From positions 2,072,501 to 2,136,500 of the forward strand of contig NZ_OW485601.1 in assembly GCF_937425535.1 (NCBI RefSeq): a DNA stretch of 64,000 nt. The letters run 5' to 3'. The stretch is from Rhodovastum atsumiense (lineage in GTDB: Bacteria; Pseudomonadota; Alphaproteobacteria; Acetobacterales; Acetobacteraceae). A model generated the notes under the pieces. It saw only the letters and a list, made by a program, of their open reading frames with translations. It did no database searches and was not told where the DNA came from. This document shows positions 57,581 to 64,000 of this stretch, piece by piece. Position numbers and translations under genes: made by a program. The first letter of the stretch is position 1. The number at the start of each line of letters is the position of its first letter.

Positions 57581-57597
57581 GCGGGAAGCTTTCCCGC
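57581..57597 (-). other. Stem-loop in the acnA leader
   Basis: GCGGGAA, loop GCT, TTCCCGC, 38 bases upstream of the acnA start. It could influence acnA translation or mRNA stability. No match to a known regulatory RNA family is evident. Confidence 0.3.
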
Positions 57598-57705
57598 AGC
57601 GCGCGGATCATGTTGTTTCCGGCGCGGCGGCTTAAACCACACCCCGGCAGGGGCGTCCACGGTCAAACCTGCCAGATTGTTGCGTCAACGGTATGCGGAG
57701 GGGTC

Positions 57706-58293
57706 GTGCTTCAGGCGGAGAACCTCGCGGCGTTTCGCGGCGAGCGGCTGGTGTTTGCCGGCCTGTCGTTCAGCGTGGCCGCGGGCGGCGCGATGCTGCT
57801 GGTGGGGCCCAACGGCTCGGGCAAGTCCACCTTGCTGCGGCTGCTGGCCGGGCTCGGGCGGGTCGAGGCGGGACGGCTGCTGTGGGACGGGCAGGATGCG
57901 CTCGCCGACCTGCCGACCCATGCCGGCCGGGTGCGGTACCTTGGTCATCAGGATGCGGTGAAACCGGGACTCACGGTGGCCGAGAACCTGCGCTTCTGGG
58001 GCGCCCCGACGGCGATCACCCGGGCGCTGGAAGCGGTTGACCTGGCCCGGCTGGCGGACCTGCCGGGCCGGATGCTCTCGGCGGGGCAAAAGCGTCGGCT
58101 GGCGATCGCGCGAATGGCGATGACGCCCGCGGCGCTGTGGCTGCTGGACGAGCCGACACTCGGGCTGGACGTGGCCTCGGTAGGGCGCTTCGGGGAGCTG
58201 CTGGCGGCGCATCGCAGCCGCGGCGGTATCGTCGTGGCGGCTACCCACCTGCCATTGCCGCTGCCCGACGCCACCGAATTTCGCCTGGCCTGA
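57706..58293 (+). CDS. ccmA: Cytochrome c maturation ATPase CcmA
   Basis: A 195-residue ABC ATPase. Walker [10 protein letters not shown] is near residues 38-46, signature LSAGQKRR, Walker [13 protein letters not shown], and switch ATHLPL. It is the short CcmA type, part of the CcmAB haem exporter complex that works with CcmC to release holo-CcmE. GTG 57706 has GGAGGGG just upstream. It is unusual in being followed by an mgtC-type gene rather than ccmB. Confidence 0.92.
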   Translation: MLQAENLAAFRGERLVFAGLSFSVAAGGAMLLVGPNGSGKSTLLRLLAGLGRVEAGRLLWDGQDALADLPTHAGRVRYLGHQDAVKPGLTVAENLRFWGAPTAITRALEAVDLARLADLPGRMLSAGQKRRLAIARMAMTPAALWLLDEPTLGLDVASVGRFGELLAAHRSRGGIVVAATHLPLPLPDATEFRLA

Positions 58294-58300
58294 GCGGACG

Positions 58301-59011
58301 ATGTCGTTTCTTCACACTGCGGCCCTGGCCGAACAGGCGCAGACCCTGGCTTGCCTGCTTGCCGCCTTCGTGCTCGGCACGCTGATCGGCGCCGAGCGGC
58401 AGTATCGCCAACGCACCGCCGGATTGCGCACCACCGTATTGGTGGCGGTCGGCGCCGCCGGTTTCGTCGATCTCGGCATGCGCCTCGGCGGCGCCGAGGG
58501 CGCGGTGCGCGTCATCGCCTATGTGGTCTCCGGCATCGGCTTCCTCGGCGCCGGCGTGATCATGAAGGAAGGCCGCAACATCCGTGGCCTCAACACCGCC
58601 GCCACGCTCTGGGGCGCCGCCGCGGTCGGCGCCTGCGCCGGGGCGGGGATGATGGTGGAGGCAATCGTGGTCACGCTCGCCGTGCTGTCCGCCAACACGC
58701 TGCTGCGCCCGTTGGTCAACGCCATCAATCGCATCCCCGTGGACGAACGCGCCACCGAGGCGACCTACACCGTGCGGGTGCGGGCAGTGTCCGACACGCC
58801 GGAGCTGCCCGACGCCATCATCGAGCTGCTGGACAGCGCCCGCTTCCCGGTGGCCGAGCTGACCATCGCCCCAACCGGCGACGGGGTCGAGATCGCCGCC
58901 CGGCTGATGACCACCTCGGTGCATGCGCAGGAGCTGGACGCGGTGGTTGATCGCCTCGCCCGGTTGCCAGGGGCCCGCCACGCCACCTGGGTCGCCAACA
59001 CCGCCGGATAA
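58301..59011 (+). CDS. MgtC/SapB-family membrane protein
   Basis: A 236-residue protein. The N-terminal half has four helices with LAAFVLGTLIGAERQYRQRTAGLRT, the MgtC signature GAERxxRxxxAGLRT, then GIGFLGAGVIMKEG and LNTAATLWGAAAVGA. The C-terminal half (about 145-236) is an ACT-like soluble domain. MgtC proteins relate to magnesium limitation and interact with the F-ATPase. It starts 7 bases after ccmA, so it is probably transcribed with it. Confidence 0.9.
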   Translation: MSFLHTAALAEQAQTLACLLAAFVLGTLIGAERQYRQRTAGLRTTVLVAVGAAGFVDLGMRLGGAEGAVRVIAYVVSGIGFLGAGVIMKEGRNIRGLNTAATLWGAAAVGACAGAGMMVEAIVVTLAVLSANTLLRPLVNAINRIPVDERATEATYTVRVRAVSDTPELPDAIIELLDSARFPVAELTIAPTGDGVEIAARLMTTSVHAQELDAVVDRLARLPGARHATWVANTAG

Positions 59012-59058
59012 ATCCCGATGCCCGCCCCACAGCACCGCGCTTTCCCGCGGAGGATCCG

Positions 59059-59724
59059 ATGCACCCCCTGACCGGCCTGCTGGCGCGCGAGCTGCGGCTG
59101 TCGCTCCGCCACGGCAGCGACACTTTGGCCGCGCTGCTGTTCTTCCTGATCGCCGCCGCGCTGTTCCCGCTGGCCATCGGGCCGGCCCCCGAGACGCTGG
59201 GGCGCATCGCTCCGGGCGTGATCTGGGTCTGCGCCCTGCTCGCCGCCCTGCTGCCGCTGGACCGGCTGTTCGGTGCCGACCACGACGACGGCTCGCTCGA
59301 CCTGCTGCTGCTCTGCGGCCTGCCGGCCTCGGGCGTGACCCTGGCGAAGGCCGTCGCGCACTGGCTGGTCACCGGCGTGCCGCTGCTCGCCGCCGCCGCG
59401 CCGCTGGCGATCATGCTGCGCATGCCGGAAGAGGCGATCCCGGTGCTGCTGCTCGGGCTGCTGCCGGGCACGATGCTGCTCTCGCTGCTGGGCACGACAG
59501 GGGCGGCGCTGGTGCTGGGGGCACGACGCGGCGGGGTGCTGCTGCCGCTGCTGGTGCTGCCGCTGGCCGCCCCGGTGCTGATCTTCGGCGTCGCCGCCGC
59601 CGACGCCGCCTCCGGCGGACTGTCGCCGCGACCACACCTGCTGCTGCTCAGCGCCCTGCTGGCGGCGGCGCTGCCGCTCTGCCCGCTGGCCGCCGGAGCC
59701 GCCCTGCGCAGCGCCGCGGAATAG
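59059..59724 (+). CDS. ccmB: Cytochrome c maturation permease CcmB
   Basis: A 221-residue membrane protein with six helices. LLARELRLSLRHGSDTLAALLFF is the family's N-terminal pattern, followed by LDRLFGADHDDGSLDLLLL and GLPASGVTLAKAVAHWL. It is the membrane partner of CcmA. A GGAGG lies 7 bases before the ATG. An mgtC-type gene lies between it and ccmA, and ccmC does not follow; the next gene is an alpha-glucosidase. Confidence 0.92.
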   Translation: MHPLTGLLARELRLSLRHGSDTLAALLFFLIAAALFPLAIGPAPETLGRIAPGVIWVCALLAALLPLDRLFGADHDDGSLDLLLLCGLPASGVTLAKAVAHWLVTGVPLLAAAAPLAIMLRMPEEAIPVLLLGLLPGTMLLSLLGTTGAALVLGARRGGVLLPLLVLPLAAPVLIFGVAAADAASGGLSPRPHLLLLSALLAAALPLCPLAAGAALRSAAE

Positions 59725-59845
59725 CCGGTCCACGCGGAAGCGTCACAATTTATGATTAATATTTTGCCGGAAGATTTTCTGCTTGAGGTTGCGTCGGCGC
59801 GATCGCTATCAAGATTACGCGAGACCAACGGACGGCAGGAACGAC

Positions 59846-61498
59846 ATGGACTGGTGGCGCGGCGCGGTCATTTATCAGATCTATCCGCGCAGTTATTTCG
59901 ACAGCAATAACGATGGCATCGGCGACCTGCCGGGAATTACCGCCCGTCTCGATCACGTCGCGCGGCTCGGGGTGGACGCGATCTGGCTCTGCCCGTTCTT
60001 CACCTCGCCGCAGAAGGATTTCGGCTACGACGTCTCCGACCACCTCGCCGTCGATCCGATCTTCGGCACGATGGCGGATTTCGACACCCTGCTCGCCCGC
60101 GCCCATGCGCTCGGGCTGAAGGTGCTGATCGACCAGGTCTGGAGCCATACCAGCGACCGCCACGGCTGGTTCCTGGAAAGCCGCGCCAGCCGCGACAATC
60201 CCCGCGCCGACTGGTACGTCTGGGCCGACCCCAGCCCGGACGGCACCCCGCCCAATAACTGGCTCTCGGTGTTCGGCGGCAGCGCCTGGACCTGGGAACC
60301 ACGGCGACGCCAGTACTACCTGCACCATTTCCTCACTCACCAGCCGGCGCTGAACCTGCACAGCCCCGCCGTGGTGGACGCCATCCTGGAAGGGGGCCGC
60401 TTCTGGCTCGCGCGCGGCGTCGACGGGTTCCGCCTGGATGCGATCGACTTCCTGATGCACGACCCGGCCCTGCGATCCAACCCGGCGGCCCCGCGCCCGC
60501 CCGGCCCCCTGCCCGCCAAGATCTTCGGCCTGCAGCAACACCTGCACGACATGCTGCAGCCCCAGGCCATGGGCGTGCTCGCCCGCATCCGTGCCCTGAC
60601 CGACCAGTTCCCCGGCGCCACCACGCTCGGCGAGGTCTCCAGCCAGGACGGCGCCCTTGCCCGGCTGCAACGGTACACAGCCGGCAGCGAGCACCTGCAC
60701 ATGGCCTATACGCTCCGCCCGCTGCGCCACGGCTTCGACTGGCCGACCGTGCGCACGCTGATCCAGGACATCGGCGCGATGCGCGACGGCTGGCCGTGCT
60801 GGAGCTTCTCCAACCACGACGTCGAGCGCGCCGTCACCCGCTGGCACCCGCGGGGCCGCGCGGGGGAAAATGATACCGATTTCGCCCGCCTGCTGATGGC
60901 CTTCCTGCTGTGCCTGCGCGGCAGCGTCAGCGTCTACCAGGGCGAGGAACTGGCCCTGCCGGAAGCCGAGCTGGCCTTCGAGGACATGCGCGACCCGTTC
61001 GGCATCGCCTTCTGGCCGGAATTCCGCGGCCGCGACGGCAGCCGCACCCCGATGCCCTGGACCGCCTCCGCCGACCACGCCGGCTTCACCACCGCAAGGC
61101 CCTGGCTGCCGGTGCCGGCGTCCCACCGGGCGCGCGCGGTGGATACCCAGGAGACCCCCACCAGCGTGCTGGCCGGCTGGCGCCGCTTTCTTGCCTGGCG
61201 CCGCACCCGCCCCGCCCTGAGATGGGGATCGCTGACCCCGGTCGAACTGCCGGAGCCGCTGGTCGGCTTCCTGCGGGAGGATCAGGACGAGCGCATCCTG
61301 TGCCTGTTCAACCTGAGCGAAACACCGGTGCAGGTGGACCTGGAGGGCTATCCCTCGTTCCACGTGCTGGCCGAGAGCGGCTTCGCGCCGAAGGTCGGCC
61401 CCGGGACCGCCCTGCTGCCGCGCTTCGGCGTGCTGCTCGTGCAGTTGCAGCCGGGACTGGCCCCGGTTGAGGCCACGGCATTGCCGGAGCTGCGGTAA
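59846..61498 (+). CDS. GH13 alpha-glucosidase (oligo-1,6-glucosidase-like)
   Basis: A 550-residue glycoside hydrolase. It begins DWWRGAVIYQIYPRSYFDSN. Catalytic regions are all visible: LIDQVWSHTSD, GVDGFRLDAIDF with the nucleophile Asp, LGEVSSQDG with the acid/base Glu, and FSNHDVERA with the third Asp. It hydrolyses alpha-glucosidic bonds of oligosaccharides, trehalose or sucrose in the cytoplasm. ATG 59846 follows GGCAGGA. The promoter region (59725-59845) is AT-rich with GTCACAATTTATGATTAATA. Precise substrate is unknown. Confidence 0.92.
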   Translation: MDWWRGAVIYQIYPRSYFDSNNDGIGDLPGITARLDHVARLGVDAIWLCPFFTSPQKDFGYDVSDHLAVDPIFGTMADFDTLLARAHALGLKVLIDQVWSHTSDRHGWFLESRASRDNPRADWYVWADPSPDGTPPNNWLSVFGGSAWTWEPRRRQYYLHHFLTHQPALNLHSPAVVDAILEGGRFWLARGVDGFRLDAIDFLMHDPALRSNPAAPRPPGPLPAKIFGLQQHLHDMLQPQAMGVLARIRALTDQFPGATTLGEVSSQDGALARLQRYTAGSEHLHMAYTLRPLRHGFDWPTVRTLIQDIGAMRDGWPCWSFSNHDVERAVTRWHPRGRAGENDTDFARLLMAFLLCLRGSVSVYQGEELALPEAELAFEDMRDPFGIAFWPEFRGRDGSRTPMPWTASADHAGFTTARPWLPVPASHRARAVDTQETPTSVLAGWRRFLAWRRTRPALRWGSLTPVELPEPLVGFLREDQDERILCLFNLSETPVQVDLEGYPSFHVLAESGFAPKVGPGTALLPRFGVLLVQLQPGLAPVEATALPELR

Positions 61499-61522
61499 AC
61501 CTCCGCGCTCCGCCGGATCGCG

Positions 61523-62203
61523 TTACCCGCCCAGCAGCCGGCCCCACAGGCCGCGGCGGGCGGGTTTCGGCCGCCGCGCCTGGGCCACATGCGGACGGCT
61601 TGCCGGCGGCCGCACCACGCTGCTCATCAGATGCCGCCCCGCATCCCCCGCGGCGATGCGGGCCCGCTGGAACACCAGGATCTGGGCGGATACCTCGTCC
61701 ATCGCATCCGGATCGAGCGCCGCCGCCCGGGCGCGGGCCAGTTCGAACTCGCCGGCCCGGCGCAGCACATCGATCAGCCGCAACGCACTTTCGGGACTCT
61801 CCGGCTCCCCCCAGGCCGAGGCCGTGAGCCGTCGCAGCGACACCGCTTCCGCCAGGTCCCCGGCATCGTCGGCGACCCAGGCCGCCTGCAGCAACGCCTC
61901 GCGCCGCTCCTCCGGCCGGGCCAGCATGGCCCAGCGCAGGAACGGCAGGCAGCCCGGCAGCCTGGTCCGCAACTCGGCGAATTCGGCGGAGCCGAGCACC
62001 GCGGCGGCGGTGGGCGGCAAGGCGGCCAGATCCGGGGCCACCGCGCCGCATCCCCCACAGACCTGCAGCCAGCGCGGCAGCGTCGAGCGGGTCGGCTCCC
62101 CCGGCCGCAGATCGAGATCGGGCGCCATCTCCGCCGGCGGGGGACGGAACGGCGAACGGACAGAGGCGCCGCAGACGGCGCAGACGGGACGACGCGACGA
62201 CAT
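61523..62203 (-). CDS. Zinc-ribbon protein of unknown function
   Basis: A 226-residue protein with two CxxC pairs (CAVCG near residue 8 and CGGCG near 49) that form a zinc ribbon. A helical repeat part (about 65-185, with EERREALLQAAWVADDAGDLAEAVSL) follows, then a basic C-terminus. Its order of domains is like DUF2225-type proteins, but I cannot name a function. It lies 9 bases downstream of the ScfR-type regulator gene on the same strand and converges with the glucosidase gene. Confidence 0.72.
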   Translation of the reverse strand: MSSRRPVCAVCGASVRSPFRPPPAEMAPDLDLRPGEPTRSTLPRWLQVCGGCGAVAPDLAALPPTAAAVLGSAEFAELRTRLPGCLPFLRWAMLARPEERREALLQAAWVADDAGDLAEAVSLRRLTASAWGEPESPESALRLIDVLRRAGEFELARARAAALDPDAMDEVSAQILVFQRARIAAGDAGRHLMSSVVRPPASRPHVAQARRPKPARRGLWGRLLGG

Positions 62204-62212
62204 GCGGCGGGT

Positions 62213-63610
62213 TTACCCCCGCCGGGGCTCAAAACGATAGGGGCTGGTTCCGGTGGTCATGGGATCGAGCGCCAGACGATGCTCAAGCGGCGGGAAGGCG
62301 CGGCTGCGACAGTCCGGCCGGTCGCACAGCCGACAGGACAGGCCGATCGCCACCATCGCCCGCTCGATGTCGATCCCATCCGCATAGGCCACCTGCTCGG
62401 CATGGGCGATGTCGCAGCCCATGGCGATGATGCGCACCGGGGGCGGGTCCCCCCAGCGCGCCGCCGGCGCGATCACCGCCCGCGCGAAGCACAGGAAGGT
62501 CCCGCCATCCGGCAACTGGGCGACCTGCACCACCACCCGTCCCGGCGTCGCCATCGCCCCGTACACCACCCAGCGCGGACAGGACCCACCGAACCGGGCG
62601 AACGGGAACCCCGCCGCCGAGAACCGCTTGGAGACGTTCCCCGCCGGATCCACCCGTAAAAAGAAAAAAGGTACGCCCCGCGCCCCCGACCGCTGCAGCG
62701 AGGCCAGGCGCTGGCTGGCCTGCTCGAAGCTCACGCCGAACCGGGCGGCCAGGGCCTCGACGTCGTGGCGCAGTTCCTGCGCCGCCTCGAGGAAAGCGCC
62801 GTAGGGCATCAGCAGGGCCGCCGCGGCATAGTTCAGGAAGCCGATCCGGATCAGCGCCGTCGCCTCGGGCGAGGACGGCGCGATTTCCTTGAGCAACGCC
62901 TCCACCGGCTCGCGCGCCTCCAGCAGCACCAGCTGGAAGGCCAGGTGGAAGCCACGGCTCTCACGCGGAAGCTGCTCGGACAGCACCAGGCTGCGCGCCA
63001 CCGGATCATAGCGACGCAACGCCCCCGGCAACGGCCCCACCGTCACGGTCAGGCCGTGGCGCCGGCGCAACCGCTCGGCGATGGCATGGTTCATCTCCGA
63101 TGGGCGCACGGCGAGATCCGTGCCCAGCGCCTCGGCCGCCTCCTCGATCTGGGGGAAGTGGTTGGAGCGGTCGTTGAAGACGTCGCGCGCCTCCTCGGTG
63201 GGCAGCAGGATGCGCCGCCCGGACGGCAGGGCAATGCCGCCGGCGTCCTCGCGCGCCACCCGCCACGCCCGGTACAGCGCCAGCACCGCCCGCGCCGCCC
63301 CCGGACTGCCGCCGACCAGGGCGGAAATCTCGGTGTCGGCCACCTCCTCCGGCCCCAGCAGCGGATCGGCGAACACCTCGCGCAGCTGCGCCTCGAGCTG
63401 CCGCTCGGCCGCGCCGGACAGCGCCGCGAGCTCGACCTGCAACGTTTCCGCCAGCTTGATCAACAGGCTGGCGGTGACGGTGCGCTGATCGTGCTCGATC
63501 AAGTTCAGGTAGCTGGCGGAAATGCCCAGCCGGGTGGCCAGCGCCTGTTGGGTCAGGCCCCGCTCCTGGCGCAAGCGGCGGAGGGTGCGCCCAATCAGAG
63601 GTCGAGACAT
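62213..63610 (-). CDS. ScfR/RamB-type short-chain acyl-CoA-responsive transcription regulator
   Basis: A 465-residue regulator. The XRE-type helix-turn-helix is at about residues 7-60 ([32 protein letters not shown]). An IrrE-like domain without a zinc motif follows at about 150-310. The C-terminal DUF2083 part carries [16 protein letters not shown] near residue 425. Such regulators (RamB, ScfR) sense acyl-CoA and control acetate and propionate use and the glyoxylate cycle. It is divergent from aceA, its expected target, with 156 bases between. Confidence 0.85.
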   Translation of the reverse strand: MSRPLIGRTLRRLRQERGLTQQALATRLGISASYLNLIEHDQRTVTASLLIKLAETLQVELAALSGAAERQLEAQLREVFADPLLGPEEVADTEISALVGGSPGAARAVLALYRAWRVAREDAGGIALPSGRRILLPTEEARDVFNDRSNHFPQIEEAAEALGTDLAVRPSEMNHAIAERLRRRHGLTVTVGPLPGALRRYDPVARSLVLSEQLPRESRGFHLAFQLVLLEAREPVEALLKEIAPSSPEATALIRIGFLNYAAAALLMPYGAFLEAAQELRHDVEALAARFGVSFEQASQRLASLQRSGARGVPFFFLRVDPAGNVSKRFSAAGFPFARFGGSCPRWVVYGAMATPGRVVVQVAQLPDGGTFLCFARAVIAPAARWGDPPPVRIIAMGCDIAHAEQVAYADGIDIERAMVAIGLSCRLCDRPDCRSRAFPPLEHRLALDPMTTGTSPYRFEPRRG

Positions 63611-63766
63611 GCCTTCACAGCCTTTACAACTTTACCGCCCAATGTGGTTAAGATGATTACGCCATTGCGTGGAGTCACGCAGTTTATGGATACGCTTCTC
63701 CGAAAATCTGTGAATAGTTCACGCCGTCGGCGCGACCCCAGGCGCGCCTCCAAGGAGAAGCCGACC
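63611..63766. promoter_or_regulatory. Divergent scfR-type/aceA promoter region
   Basis: This 156-base region between the regulator and aceA is AT-richer than its surroundings. It holds two perfect inverted repeats: GCGTG, GAGT, CACGC (63667-63680) and GTGAA, TAG, TTCAC (63710-63722). They are candidates for binding by the adjacent regulator. The aceA ribosome site AAGGAG lies 9 bases before the start. Confidence 0.45.
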
Positions 63767-64000
63767 ATGCCCCAGCCTTACGACATTCCGCAGATGCCGG
63801 ATGGCCTCCCCGGTACCCCCGCAGTCGATCCCGATCGCTTCGCCGGTATCGTGCGTGACTATACGCCTGCCGATGTCGAGCGTCTCTCCGGCACGTTCCG
63901 GGTCCGTCACACGCTGGCGGAAATGGGGGCGCGGCGCCTGTGGCAGCTGCTGAAGACCGAGCCCTATGTGAACACCCTGGGTGCGCTGACCGGCCTGCAG
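63767..64000 (+). CDS. aceA: Isocitrate lyase (N-terminal part)
   Basis: The gene runs off the right edge; 78 residues are present. [52 protein letters not shown] matches the start of isocitrate lyase, which cleaves isocitrate to glyoxylate and succinate in the glyoxylate cycle. The position divergent from an acyl-CoA-responsive regulator agrees. Catalytic Cys lies outside the window. Confidence 0.92.
   Translation, partial: MPQPYDIPQMPDGLPGTPAVDPDRFAGIVRDYTPADVERLSGTFRVRHTLAEMGARRLWQLLKTEPYVNTLGALTGLQ

Overview
The window comes from a very GC-rich alphaproteobacterium, most probably a member of the Acetobacteraceae with phototrophic ability. The clues are light-harvesting 1 genes of the Rhodospirillum type (pufBA), alphaproteobacterial gene orders (coxBA-ctaB-ctaG-coxC-surf1, argD-argF with hslO nearby, an ScfR-type regulator divergent from aceA) and intergenic hairpin clusters of a kind I associate with this family. 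The genus cannot be named from the sequence alone. I see no phage, integrase, insertion sequence, rRNA, tRNA or CRISPR array; this is ordinary chromosome with some unusual gene pairings.

Left end (1-2.4 kb, minus strand): pufB-pufA are followed, after a hairpin-rich gap, by actA and actB, the first genes of an alternative complex III (quinol oxidoreductase). No pufLM follows pufA. A PpsR/CrtJ-type operator lies upstream of pufB. From 2.4 to 14.7 kb there is a branched-chain-type ABC transporter, including a permease-ATPase fusion protein, with two thiamine-diphosphate enzymes (one an arylpyruvate decarboxylase), an FAH-family hydrolase, an alpha/beta hydrolase, a TauE exporter and a LysR regulator. 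This looks like uptake and breakdown of an oxo-acid or aromatic amino-acid compound. From 14.6 to 24.7 kb come housekeeping and envelope genes: an MFS transporter, a cell-wall amidase, SH3 protein, sufE, gshB, a SirB1-like protein, an orphan histidine kinase, an M16 peptidase and thrC.

From 25.2 to 33 kb the minus strand carries a complete aa3-type cytochrome oxidase operon (coxB, coxA, ctaB, a CoxF-like protein, ctaG, coxC, a DUF983 protein, SURF1, and an M32 carboxypeptidase). Most junctions overlap by 4 bases, and a perfect FNR/FixK box lies upstream. From 33 to 44 kb there are a PmtA-like methyltransferase, a cold-shock protein, a lipoprotein, hslO, argDF, recX, a chemoreceptor with a C-terminal PilZ domain, and an amidase-signature protein that has lost its catalytic residues, paired with a small AtzG-like protein behind a transcription terminator.

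From 44.4 to 52.6 kb there are a CHAP lipoprotein, tatA, an enolase-phosphatase homologue lacking its nucleophile, an SDR, and a set (acyl-CoA dehydrogenase, APH-type kinase, small DUF6285 protein, acyl-CoA ligase) that resembles the levulinate/4-hydroxyacid lva pathway. From 52.6 to 64 kb there are a FUSC protein, acnA, ccmA-mgtC-ccmB, an alpha-glucosidase, a zinc-ribbon protein, an ScfR-type regulator and the start of aceA (isocitrate lyase). Four clusters of strong hairpins at gene ends (21.8, 37.1, 47.3 and 54.7 kb) form one dispersed repeat family.
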